Shown: positions 45,401-59,746, counted from the first letter of the stretch. The stretch: 64,000 nt of DNA from Ascarosepion bandense (GCA_037127315.1 JBBBDQ010001188.1:727001-791000); one strand, 5' to 3'. Notes: a model not told the origin generated them from the sequence alone. Program-made: numbers and translations.

Positions 45401-48400
45401 ATCTTTCACACCTACCTGATCTCCCATGAAGAATTGGTTTCCGCCGTGTCGCATCTCAAGTGTTCTCTCCAGGAAGGGAAGAACTCTGCAACAGGTTTCA
45501 ATATACCTATTTCGCAGTTCGGGCTAAAAAAAAGGAAAATATTTAAATGGCCAATTATTTAATATTTTCTCTTCCACAAATGCGCGTTAAATAAAAACAA
45601 ACATTATCAACTGATTAAAACATATTCGAAGAAGTTCCGCCAGACACCATGAATAATTTTAATTGTTGAACATATCTCAATGACACAAGTGATGAAAAGT
45701 GTTTTGTAAAATTTAACTGTGTAATTGTGATTCTTGCATAGCAGTGGTTTGCAGGAAGAAGCTGTTTGAGCGAAATTTACTTCTCACAGATGGAATACGG
45801 AGGGAATGTGGCAGGGTTTGCTACTGTGTATTAAACTACCAACAACAAAAGGGAATAACTACATTCTTCTCTACTCTCTAACGCCTACTGGAGTTATTAT
45901 GTAATATATTATCTGATCTTGTGCGTAATTACGTGCAGAAGTGTATTTTTATGAACCAGCAAAAATGCAAGCTAGCTGACAAACGAAAATGAATATCGTT
46001 TTAAAAATAAATAAAAAATTAAAAATGCGAACACCGGGTAACGAGCAAAGTTTTCGAGGTTAAGAGATATTTAAATAGAAATGTATTTATAGTAAAATAT
46101 TATTGCATTGAAGAAATGCAATTGTGTTTTGTGCTTTGATGACCAGCGTAGCGAAGGTCAGATAATATAAAACTCGAAATTGTTTTTTAAATAATGTCTC
46201 TAAAACATGACGTGTTAAGGCAAGATTAGGCCGTTATATAGATCGGAAAACGAGTTAGCAGAAGTCAGCTGAGATCGAAGGTAGACCGAGAGAGAGACAG
46301 AAGACGGGCAGCCGTCTGTCTGGCTCGATGCGTGTGTGCTGACCATCCAACCCGACCACCTCTTATCCACAACCAACGCCACCGAGAAGCGAATAAAGTT
46401 ATGTTGTATACCTTTATTCGTATATACGTGTTACAGTCGTCATTCTAGCTGCGAAAATATTTTATCGATTTTATCAGGGATAAGATAACAAGTTTTGGGT
46501 CCAACTTTTAGTTTCGTCGTCATTATAGTAGATATACAACAGTTAGTATATTAAACATCTCGTATAGCTGAATTTTTAAGCTGCTAGACTTTTTTGGCAA
46601 TAGCCTGACCCGTGTTAGAATCCTCACATTATTGTGAAAGTTATCGCTAAAATTTTTGTCGAGATTTAAATAGATTCGTTAAATTTTTTCAAGCCAATGT
46701 TTAAATTTGAACCAACAGATGCATTTAAAAGATACTTTGATAAAAGTCCTACTTTCAGGTTTTAATAACTTCTTTAGTTTTGTTTTTGTAAGAGTTTGTT
46801 GTAAACAATATTTTTTTAAAGAATGTTTTTTTCTTTTTTAACACGGGACCTTGTAGGGGCGTAGGCTATAATTGTCAAATTGACCTTGTGCCAAACACAA
46901 CAGAAGTCCTCCTCAATTTAAAATATCTGAAGGTTGAAAGAGTGCTTCGAAGAATAAATATACATTGTTTGTACATTAAAGTAAAATTTTAATTATGTAA
47001 ACAGAAATAACGATTTTGTTAAACGAGAAATTGTATTTACGGAACAGATTAACATAAATGTGTAAGAAGAAAATGTTCAAAGAGAAAATGTATGTAGTTC
47101 CACAGAAATTCAGTGTTTATAGTTGATAGGAGCAGAATACGTGTATGTAAGAAGATTAAAAAGGTTGCTTATAAAAGTCTGTGTCCTTTACCTTTTTATG
47201 GCCGGAGAAAAAGGGAAAATGAAAGTCAAGCAATAAGGGAGATTGTACTTATCGAAGTCAGTTGAAGTATCTTGTTGTTGTTGTTTTCTTTGACGGTGTG
47301 CGGGTGAAGACGAAGAAAGGAAAATTGGAAGGAGAGGACAAAATGAATTTGTGACGCGCCCTTACGTCCGGATCGGCAAATTAAATTTTGTTTAATCTCA
47401 TTGCGACGAGATCCTTCAGATTCGCTCCCATGTCAGACTAATTTGACCGGTCCAATGACGTAAATAAGTACTGGATCTTAGTCATGTGATCGGCTGCGAA
47501 CAGCATACCCATTTTCTAGGTGTGGAAAAAATTGACAGGAGTCTTAGATCAATTTGCTATATCCTATCCAGTCAGAATCTAGAATTTTAACTTTCACACT
47601 GACTTGTGAATTTTGCCTTGGTCTGGGTTTTTTCAAAATATTTTTGTCGTTTTGATCCATTTTTGTGGGTGTGAGTTAATTGTTGGATGATATAAGATTT
47701 GTAGAGATTTTTCTTACGATTTATCTCTAGAGATGGGGGAAAATGTTTGACTCCCTATACCGGTCCAGTAAGTACTTGACTTCTCTTGCCATCCCCTACT
47801 TTGAAAGAAGTAGGTCAGACAGAAAACGGAGGACTGTTCTGATATTTGAGCGGGGGCTGATTAATCTTAATCTTAATTTCCAACGTATCTCTCACAGGCG
47901 GGATTAGGCGAGCCACTTGTTGCTTTATCGCCACTTCTATGGACTCCTTGATTCTGCCAGGTTTAAACTTCACGACTAGGATCTGAAATACTACTTACCT
48001 AATAACGATCCACTCACTGTCCTTCGATGAGAATTACGTTCCACTTGAACCTCTTCTTCCCGCGAACCTATGATTTGCAACAATCACAATTACGCGTTTC
48101 AACTTCAACAAATACTTTTCATCCCTTGAGTCATTGAGAGATATCCAATAGTTAAAATTCTGGCGTGTTGCCAAATTAGTGGTTAGAATTTTGATGTAAA
48201 CGGAGGCAGTGGGATATCTGGGTCTGCCGATCGCAAACGTACAATATTTAAATTATTCGGACTATTGTACACATTTTTGTTGCCATTTGTACGACGTTGC
48301 GGTCGTTGTACGCTCCGACCTTCTTCAGTTGCTAGGAATTTCGAACCGAACCCTTTATTACAATCGCTGGGGTATATCATTCTTATTACTTGGCTAAATC

Positions 48401-51400
48401 CACTTCTGGTAGTCATGAGTTATCTCCCTCTAACCCTGTAAGTTACTTGTTTACCACTGCTGTAGTGATCGTGGCCCAGTGGATATAGACGTTGGTTAAA
48501 TCTTGCGACTTGACCCAAAGAGTTGTGAGTTCAATACCAAACTATGCTGTAAACTAAAATAAAGCCAAAACCTGAGCTACAAGAAACACATATTTATTCA
48601 TGTGGACCTATCCTAAAATCCTGTAGGAATTAAATAACCCATTGAGGTTGATAGGCCGTAAAAGAAAACAAACCTCAAACCTGATCTTCAAACTGATTTT
48701 TTAATCATAATAAAATATTCTATCCATATGAACTTATAAAAAAAAAAGCAACGTCGGCATTAAATAAACCAAATCATATGTCGTTTAAACATAATAAACC
48801 CCAAACACTGATCTACAAACTGATTTTATACAAGGTATACATATTCTTTTCATATAAATCTATCTTAAAAATCTTGTCGGCATTAAATAACCCATTGGGA
48901 CCCATAAGCCGTAAAAACAAACAAATTCTGACGTTGATTTACAAACTGATTTCTTACAAGTCCTATTCATTCAAACCGATCCTAAAATTATTATCGGCAT
49001 TAAATAACTATGGAGGTGTTAATATAACGTAGACCCAATGAATTCAAACCCTTATCTACAAACTGAATTGTTACAAAGAATACTTATTCTATTCATACGA
49101 AGATATCCTAAAATCTTGTCGGCATTAAATAACCCATGGGATCCATAAGCCGTAAAAACAAACAAATTCTGACGTTGATTTACAAAATGATTTCTTACAA
49201 GTCCTATTCATTCAAACCGATCCTAAAATTATTATCGGCATTAAATAACTATGGAGGTGTTAATATAACGTAGACCCAATGAATTCAAACCCTTATCTAC
49301 AAACTGAATTGTTACAAAGAATACTTATTCTATGCATACGAACATATCCTAAAATCTTTTCGGCATTGAATAACCCACTGAATAAAACAAAATAAACCGA
49401 ACCAAGATTACTAAGTCGCTGACAACCTTAAGTCATTAAACAAGATTTCAAGCCCTAATATGACTCTTTAACATGACTCTGGTACATCCCTTCGTCAAAC
49501 CTTTAGTATAATGTGAGTTAGACAAACGTTAATAGCGACTCTTTACTATCCATGCATCAACTGTCAGTACAAGTAAAAGAAAACCCTGAAAAAAAAACCA
49601 AATAGGTATGAATATGTAAATACATTTGCCTATGTTCATCTATGTATGAACGGGCACACTCTTCACGAAGAGAGAAGTAATGTTTACAGTCTCCAAGGCC
49701 CAATAGATTCATTAGTATATCTGTTGTAATATAACCTTGCAAACAACAATCGTCTTGTCATCAATGACTGCGACACTGATAGGGAGTAATGGGTAGCCGG
49801 AGAGATGTCGCGCACATACGAGGAAGCTGATGGAGTGACGTTAACCAGCGGAAGTTCTCTGTTTTCTCTTTATACGTTCTGATCTCTTCTCTTCCTGTCT
49901 TCGACTTGTATTGCCAAAAACTCCCACGCACATTTGCTACTTCGGCTTGTCGCTTAATTGACGTCAATCATCTCTTTTTCGGCTATTGCTTTTCAAGCCT
50001 TTTTTGTTGCTTTGTGTTCTCGGCCTTTGATGTCAATCATATTTTTGTCGGTCACAGCTTGTGTTGTCTGCCTTTGATGTCAATCATATTTTTGCTGGTC
50101 AGTACAATATTTTACATCGTGAAACGTAACAGATTTTAAAAATGAAAACGTTTTATATACAGTGCTTGAATATACAAATTTGTCGTACTAAAATACACTA
50201 CATAAATACATTTCTCTCAATTTGTCTCACGGATATAAATTTCAAAATTTGATAAAAGAAAGTAATTTTAAAAATAAATGACTAATAAAGTCTGCTATAG
50301 TAATATCCGTAAAATTTTTAGGGTAGAACCCTGGTGATATTTAAACTTATTTATAAATGGAACTTTGTCAGTGTGTGTGTGCTTGTATCTGTGTCTGTGT
50401 CTGTGTGTGTGTTTGTCCGTTAGCTATAGACGCCGAAACAGCTGAACCAATTTTTTTGAAAATTTGCACAGTTGTACTAAAAGCATCTACGAGTGTTCTT
50501 AGCTAGGTTTTGTGTCAAGGTACCCCGGATAAATATCGAAAATCGATAATCGAATATATCGGGTTATAGAAGGATTGATCCGATTTTAATCAAAGTTAAT
50601 ACACTCATAGACAAAGAAATAAGAAATGATCTTCAGAAGTTTCAAGGTTGCAGTTCTTACAATAGTGCAGAAAATCGATACTATATATATATATATATAT
50701 AAAAGGCAAGATGTGTGTGTGTGTGTGTCTGTTTATCTGCCCGTATGCCTGTATTATTTCAGTCCTTTTATTTTAGTTTTTGTTTCGGGTTGCTAACTAG
50801 GTATAAGTAGGTATAATTGTAGTTCTTTGTCTGAGCCATGATACCATTTACTCAGAGGACTTGAAAATTCAGTTTACGATGAAAACAACTTATTTGATAT
50901 CGATACCAGGAAATCAAAATTTGACTTACATCCATTCATTTTTCTTTGAGTCTACGGTTTCGCTTTAAATGGAAACAACTATTGCTTTTTAGTCTTTCGT
51001 GCCAACTTCCGAAGAGTCTGTGCTCCAGGATCATGGATTAGTTTTAAAGCTTTCATTACACCCGAGCAACGCCGGGTTATAATGCTAGTATTTTATATTC
51101 ATATTTAGGGGTCGAGGTACTTTCTCGTTCTTATATGTCTCTGTTAGTAGTTAAAATGCAACTAAACTATTCTCAACATTGTACTCTCTCGTGATACTAA
51201 TCTTCTCTTTAGAATGTAAGTATATTTATCTTGAAAAGGAAATATTATCGTTTTCTGTATAAGGTTCTCAGATAATCCATGATATAATTAGAAGGAACAA
51301 TGAAACATTTTCGAATAATTTGTTTCCTGTTTCGAATATTTTTTAATCGTTTTACCCCAAGCAAGTGAAGAGCAGGGAAGAACATAAGAGAAAAGAATTA

Positions 51401-54400
51401 GATGGAAGGAGAGTAAAGAGAAAGACGAACCAGTTACAGGGGGTGTCAGAGAAGGGAGCAAGAGAAGGATGGGAATACAGGTGTGATGACAGTTGCAAAG
51501 GTAGAGAGAAAGGAAAAGATATACAGGGTGATGTAGAAAGACTGATGCGAAGGGGGCTACATAAGAGAGAAAGATTAGATAGGAGGAGAGTAAAGAGAAA
51601 GACGAACCAGTTACAGGAGGGGTCCGAGAAAGGAGCAAGAGAAGGATGGGAATACAGGTGTGATGACAGTTGCAAAGGTAGAGAGAAAGGAAAAGATATA
51701 CAGGGTGATGTAGAAAGACTGATGCGAAGGGGGCTACATAAAAGAGAAAGAATAGATAGGAGGAGAGGAAAGAGAAAGACGAACTAGTTACAGGGGGTGT
51801 CAGAGAAGGGAGCAAGAGAAGGATGGAAATACGTGTGATGACAGTTGCAAAGGTAGAGAGAAAGGAAAAGATATACAGGGTGATGTAGAAAGACTGATGC
51901 GAAGGGGGCTACATAAGAGAGAAAGATTAGATAGGAGGAGAGTAAAGAGAAAGACGAACCAGTTACAGGAGGGGTCCGAGAAAGGAGCAAGAGAAGGATG
52001 GGAATACAGGTGTGATGACAGTTGCAAAGGTAGAAAGAAAGGAAAACATAGATATGGTGATGTAGAAAGAACTGAAGTGAAGTGGTTTAGAGACGTGTAT
52101 TGACACTGCATTTAAATACCTGGAGGTTGAAGCCGCCAGGAAAGCAAAAAAATTTGAAGAGAGTTCCACATGCGCGAAGTAGGAGAAAAGAAGATGGTGG
52201 AGTAGAATTGTCGGCTGCATTTGGTTGATCTAACTGTGGATGGGTGGGACCTAGTTGCCAGTCTGGTTGCACGAGTAAACTCATGCGGCAGGGGCACCAG
52301 TAATTTGAGCTCGTCGAAGCAGAAGCCATGAAAATATTTATAGAACAGACAGAGGGAAGCCACATCCACAGAGTCGAGCCGCCAAGTCGGTACCTATCAC
52401 ATTACTGATTCTCTTTGGAGCCTGTCGAGAACACTGAGATGAACAGCTGAGGCGCCTGACCATATATGACAGCAGTATTCCATCCGTCGATAGTCGTCCA
52501 CCACGTTCTGTCCGTCTCACGCAGTGGAAACTGGTCGTCGGACGACTAGCCGCCTCTTTGTCGTCCGTCTTCCGTTGTTCGCCGGACTTCACGCATCGCC
52601 ACCGCGTCGTCCGTTGTTGCTAATGCGAAGGTCTGCCGCCGATAATAGACACCCCCGCGTTCTGTCCGTCTCACGCGGTGGAAACTGGTTGGCGAACGAC
52701 CCGCCGCTTCGTGTCGTCCGTCTTCCTTGGTCTTGCAGGCCGTAACGGTATGACACCGCCGCCCAGCGTCTTCCGTTGCTCACGCGCTAGCTAGTCCGCC
52801 GAACCGATAATCGTGCCAAACTCCCTCCTACTGCCCGGCGTTCACTGTCCGTCTCACACGTTTGTGGGGGTGGAAGCTGGATGTGGAATAGCTAGTGGCA
52901 TCGTGTCGTCCGTCTGACGACCAGGTTTCGCAGGCAGTCAACGGTTCGAAGCGAGGACATCATGCCCGCCCCCCAAAGTGTATTCGGATGGTTGATTTTT
53001 ATATGTACAAGATGGATTCAGGCGGAAAAAAAACATTTTTGCACGACAGTGATAAAAGCGAAATACTTAGGTTGTAATATGCCATTTCGAAGTGAAAAAA
53101 CAAAAACAAAAAAAAAAAGCGAAAAAACATTTTGATTAAAGTTTTACTGACCGTGTATTCTTCAGACATCATTCTGCTTGATATACCAGAACTCGTTCCC
53201 ATGCCAGACATTAAGTCTCCACCCATACCCGACTGAAATGGAAAAAAAAGCAAACTCAGGATTGTGAATTCTGGCGTTTAAGCATTATACCGCGAGGAAG
53301 AGAGAAGTAATGTTTACAGTCTCCAAGGCCCAATAGATTCATTAGTATATCTGTTGTAATGTAACTTTGAAACCAAGAATCGTCTTGTCATCAATGACTG
53401 CGACACTGATAGGGAGTAATGGGTAGCCGGAGAGATGTCGCGCACATACGAGGAAGCCGATGGAGAGACGTTAACCAGTGGAAGTTCTCTGTTTTCTCTT
53501 TATACGTTCTGATCACTTCTCTTCCTGTCTTCGACTTGTATTGCCAAAAACTCCCACGCACATTTGCTACTTCGGCTGTCGCTTAATTGACGTCAATCAT
53601 CTCTTTTTCGGCTATTGCTTTTCAAGCCTTTTTAGAGACTGCAAAAACATGTAGAACCCCGAGCAACTATTAAGCCTAAATAATGCTTTCTATCATTCAT
53701 TCTTTATCTTTTCTATCATTCATTCTTTATTTTTTATCAAAGCAAAATTGTTTCCACAAAACATTCACTTTACTTTTTGAATGGCTTTAAGATTTCCAAA
53801 TTAATGTGTTTTTAACCTAAAAAAAAGTGGCAAATGCAAAAAATTGGCGTCTATTGTAAAACTGTAGTAAACGTTTCTTAGCCGCTAAATCAATCAAAAC
53901 AAAACCTCTGCCAACATTTCGAAAATGTTAGAACGGATTAAAAAAATTTTAAAAATAATTAAAAACTACTTTGAACTTTCCTTTTAATAATAATATAAAC
54001 ATTTTGAGGAAAAAAGTTTGTTTTAAGTTTGGAACCTTTTTTATTCATACTATCTGCCTTTGTTATCGATCCGAGTGGAGGTTAGTCAGTTTAAGTGCCA
54101 TACGTGATACACGCTTGGGCGATCATGTCTCGAAAGAGTCATGACTGACTGGGCAGAAGATTATCCCGCAGTAGGTTGCCATTGCTTTCTGCGGTAGACT
54201 GGTTGCCGACCAAGGCTATAGAACCCAATCTGTCATATTATTTAACCTATAACTGGAGAGAAGAGACGGATTAATACCTTTCCCAAGGGTATTTGCGCGT
54301 AAGTGAATGCAATGAATTCGGCTGGAATTCGAACTCGGCTCCCCGATTTCTCGTTCCGAGCCGATATCCAATGCTCCACAACGCACATCCTACAGGTGGA

Positions 54401-57400
54401 GGTACCTACACAAAACATTCACTTCACTTTTTGAATGGCTTTAAGATTAATTCATTACTTTGGTAATTCTCTTACTCCTGTGGGTAAATCTTTCTGTAAT
54501 GATTGATTTGTAAAAATAATTTAAAAATAATTTAAAAATAATTTAAAAACAAGTTAAAATTTGCAAACTTTTAACAGAGAAAATGGTCTTTTTCTTTTCA
54601 TTATTATTCAACAATCATGCATGATTTCATTTAAACAATTATTATTTACAATCAATTTGACACTCGTCTTAGCTAATGTCCTTTAGTCTTAACTAGCATG
54701 ATAGCCCGGCGTTGCCCGTGCAACTCAGAACATTTTTTAATTAGATGATTAACGCAGTGTGTTGCGATTTACGAGCGCTTTTCGTCGACGCCTCACTTTA
54801 AAAATCAGTTATATAAAAAATTGTTGTTTAAATTTGTTCAAAGATTCCATTAAAAATCTATAATCTTTTGTTCTGCATAAACATGAGTGGATGTTTTGTG
54901 TGACATTGTAAACAACATTGCGTTTGTTTTTTGTTTCAAAATTACGCGAGAAAGTATTTACATTTTTTGTTGACTAAATGAATTTCAGAAATTTTCGAAG
55001 AATATTTAAAACTGTAGACATTTAATTTTAGAGGAAAAAAGTTACATTAATGCTACACGAATTCCAGGCAGTTGATTCTCTGCATAAAATATTTAGCGAA
55101 AATAGCTTTATTTTTTTGTAATTTTATTTTCTGTAGTATAAAATATTAAATCTGAAAAAAAAAAAGATTTAAATAATCAAATTAACCATTGGCACATTTT
55201 TTTTTTTACATGTTTTGTTTTTGTTTGAAAAACACATTTTTTAAAAACATTTCTTTTGTTTCAAAATTACGGGGAAAATATTCACATTTTTTGTTGACCA
55301 AATGAATTTTTAAAACGTCGGAATAAAAATTAAATATAAAGGCTCATTTTTATCTTTTAGTCGCTTTTGACACGTGTGAGTTGATTTCTGTGACGCAATC
55401 TAAAAACCATTTTAGATCTTAGATGTTTTACGGAGCAAATGTAAACAATCGGCTCCATTGGCCAAAAAGTGCGAAAAGGAAAATTGCTGAACTTAAAATC
55501 AAAAAGTAGTGTCGACCTGGATTCCCTGTAGATATGTGTCCCTAGAAAGTTTGAATAGCCTAGCTTAAAAAATGTAGGCCTTCATAGATTACACTTACAT
55601 ACAGACTCACAGATTGCCTTTCATATATATAGATGATCATTTTACTCTAGCATCTTTGCTTATAAATTTCTATAGAGAGTGTGTTGAAAGATGTAGATAT
55701 GAAATGTTGAGCAGATTTGAAATAACTGACTCACCCTGAAGCGTCCGTTCTTCCAGTGGAGATACCACATGTCATCGTGCATGATCTCATAGAAGCAGTC
55801 ATTATTTACAAAGCACCCGACACTCGTCCTAGCTAATGTCTTTTAGTCTTACTGATCATTTTACTATAGCCTCTTTGCTTATCCATTTCTATTGATAGTG
55901 TGTTGAAAGTTGTAGATAAGAAATGTTGAGCAGATTCGAAAACACTGACTCACCCTGAAGCGTCCGTTTTTCCAGTGGTAGTACCTCATATAATCGTGCA
56001 TGATTTCATAAAAGCAATCTGAGATATAATCAATTCTTAACATATCCATATTGCTCTTCCCATAGAAACCTGAAAAGATGATATAATTAAATCAAATCAC
56101 GACCTTTCAAGAAAAAATATTGAATTCGATTATTTTTATAAAATTAGTTAATAACCTCGCCTCATCTTTCTTTCTCTTACTTTGTATATATTATCAGTTT
56201 TTAGCGAGAATTAAAATAGACCAGTATATAGTTGTATTAAAAAGCGCTCAATACATATATAATATAGAGCTTTTAAATATTTTCATTAATTGGTTTAACC
56301 CTCTAGGGCCATTCGTATCATATTTGATACAGTATGAAAACAAGCCTTGAAAGAAATATGTTCCTGAAAAAATTTTTAAGAGAAATATTTTATAAATTTC
56401 AAATGCAAGCAGTACTGACTGCTCAGTCAATGAATACGAAATGTTTCCTTCTAGGGAAATACCAAATGTTTCCTTATATGGAAATACTGTATCAAATATG
56501 ATACGAATGGCCCTAGAGGGTTAAACATTTCGGTAACTTAAGGTGTTTTATATCAACTGATTTACCAATTTTTTTCAAAGTTGTACCAAGGATTTTCAGA
56601 TCGCACGAATGAAAATTTAAAATAAGTGAAATTTTAAAATAAAGGACGATCTTTTTTAAGAGTTGTAAATACTTTCATCCGGGTTTGTATGATAATAAAA
56701 TAAATTTTCTGATGTTTTTTACATATAAATATTACTTCTGATCTTTCGTTAAGTAAACTTTTTCGATCGGGAAATAATATTATGGTTATTTTTTTTTCCT
56801 AACACAATCTGAAGATATCAGCACCGTTGTAGGGTTTGGCCATTTTAATATGCTCCATGTTGTATCAGGGTCTTCGCCGTTTAATTTTTTAATTTTCACT
56901 CGGGGTTAGCGAGTTTGGTACAATTCCTAAGGCTTTCCTGTTTGAATGTAAGGAATGATAAAAGCTATTAGTAGGTTTTTAACCTAAAATGCTCGATATC
57001 CGGATATATACAGAGCGTTGATAGTTTTAGTGAAATGAATTTGTCATAGTAACTGAGCAGGTTCCTGTCGACTTCGAAATTTCGTAAGGACACGGTTATT
57101 ATATTTTCACCCATCGAGGCGTTATTTTGTTTTTTGGTTTTTGACTTCGGAGTGCGCATGAATCTTCTAAGTGACAGATTCTTTGAACTAAAACAATGCG
57201 CGCGCGCGCGTGTCTGTGTGTGTACAAGCTGCGATGGATAACTTGTTTAAATGATTCTAACATTTCATTTTAGCAGATGTCATTACAGTAATGATACAAA
57301 TATATCTCAAAATGATAAAGTAGAAATATATTCATTAAAAAAGCCATTGACTTTAACTGTGGTCTCCAGGTAAATTCGGGTTCTCCTGGACCTCTTCTGG

Positions 57401-57476
57401 CCAGCCTCCTTGTTTAAATTTATGAATGCTACTATAATTCTTGTCTTCAGTTCAGCTTTAGTGTTACTATCCGATA

Positions 57477-57524
<48 letters not shown>

Positions 57525-59250
57525 GACTGTTGTCTTCAACAAAATCTAGTGCTCAAATACGCAAAATATATATATGTGTGTGTGTGTGTGTGTGTTCGTG
57601 TGTGTGTGTGAGTGTGATTTTGCTTATGTAATCAACAAATAACATTAAAATCTGAAAAAAGCCACGTATACACACCAACACACCACACTCTCTTGTAGAT
57701 TAACTTTTTATTCATGAAAAATTACTTCGTTTCACGCACATATGCATCAACCTACCAAAAATAACCAAAATTTTATTAAAATGAGACATTTTTTTCAGAT
57801 AAAGCCAGATTATTATTAAGGAGTCATTAAAAAAAAAGAATCTAAATCTTAGAAACCCATTTAATACAAACGAAACAAACATGAAAAAAGATATTTTTCT
57901 TTCTAGGAGATCGTATATTTAAATGTGTTTTAAATAACATTTTTCCGTTTTTGACCTTTTTCAGATTTGGTTGTCGCAAATTCTAATTCCGCTATGCTAA
58001 AACGTCCGAAATAAATCAAATGAATACTTAGAGAACTAAGTTCGAATTCCAGTCGGACTTGTTGCATCCATTCTATATATCAATAAACTTGAGAAAGTTA
58101 TGAATCCAACTCTTTTTTCTTTGTTAATGTGTGCTTATTAGGATTTACAGTAGAGTAGTGAATTTTGTGGTGCAGTGGATATCGGCTCGGAACGAGAAAC
58201 CGGAGAGCCGAGTTCGAATTCCAGTTGAATTCATTTTATTACTTATATATCCATGGGAAAGGTATTAATCCGTATCTTCCCCATAGTTAAGGGTTAAATA
58301 GTAGGACAGATTGGGTTCTATAGCCTTGGCTGTCAACCAGTCTACCGCAGAAAGCAATGGCAACCTACTGCGGGATAATCTTCTGCCCAGTCAGTCATGC
58401 CTTTTCGAGACATGATCGCCCAAGCGTGTATCATGCATGGCACTTAACTAAGTGAATAGTGATTTGGACTGAAGACTAGAAGAACCAAGTTCGAATTTCT
58501 GTCGAGTTTGTTACATTCACTTGTATGCAAATACCGTTGGGAATGTTATAAATTATTTCTTATATCCCCCCAGTCAGTTATGCGCAAATATCATGACTGA
58601 TTGGTTAGCTTTGGTTGGCAACCAGTCTAATAGAACTATATTCCTAAATTCAAGAATTGAATACCGTCATTTGGAGATCTTGTGAAACACAATTTAAAAC
58701 AGTTTTCTGTATTCAGTTCTTCCAAAAAGCGTGAATGTTGTGACCTGTTAGGTCCAGGAAGAAAGACACGAACAGGTAGTTTGAACCAGTGTATTGAAAT
58801 AACAGAACATATATACAAAATAAGAATTTTACTCAGCTGATACAAGTGTCGGCCCGAACTGTCAAATTACATTGCGTCTTGACTGCCTCCTCTAGGAAGT
58901 CTCGTAGGTTAGTATTTATAAAGGAGGAAGAGTTCATTCCAATGTAGATAGGGCACAATAACAGTGAATATATCAGTAATTCTACTTACCATATTCTCTA
59001 GCTAAATATCTGGAAATAGCCATTGTTTCAGGCATCTTGTATCTATTGTCGATCTCGAGCACTGGGACACAGTAACTGGGCATATCTGCAAAGAAATACA
59101 AAAAATGGGCATGAAAATTGCATTTAGCATGAAACAGACTGTCTTCGATGGGTGTTGATATCAATGTCCACTCTTACATTTATATATATACTTTATGCCT
59201 GATAATAAGCACTTTAACTCATAAATATAGCATACTTTAAAAATTCATTT

Positions 59251-59307
<57 letters not shown>

Positions 59308-59507
59308 CATGCAGTGTGGTATAGAAGAATCCAAAGGAGTATCCTGTATATAAAGTGGTAGGATAACTAAGAGAACTCTAAATATATATGTATATAAATA
59401 CATATAGAGCAGATATAAGAAAAATTAAGGCAGACTCGTTATTTCATGGTAAATCGGAAGTGTAGGCCTATTTCAGGCGAATCATCATCAGCTTCCGTCT
59501 TTATTTT

Positions 59508-59543
<36 letters not shown>

Positions 59544-59684
59544 AATTCAACACATAATTGAACTTTGAAATATATTTGCTCTGGATAAAATCCACTGAGC
59601 TGTCTATTTTGATCTAACTGATATTTTATATTAATTAAATAAAATCGTTTGGATTATCCTCTTCGTCTTCACGGAATAACATTA

Positions 59685-59746
<62 letters not shown>

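Larger units (their letters stand above)
51349..53055 (-). mobile_element. CR1-like LINE with 3' VNTR, interrupted by a GC-rich insert
   Basis: Minus-strand codons at 52112-52369 read [20 protein letters not shown] and [20 protein letters not shown]. 52986-53050 adds the upstream SILYI piece. The 3' end lies at 51349 (TTTTACCCCAAGCAAG). The interior carries a 176-bp VNTR (51365-52075) and a 500-bp insert (52481-52980). Confidence 0.8.

Noticed and set aside
51288..51990. 175-codon minus and 140-codon plus open frames
   Set aside because: Both run through the same 176-bp VNTR and have no domain; unit composition lacks stops in several frames.
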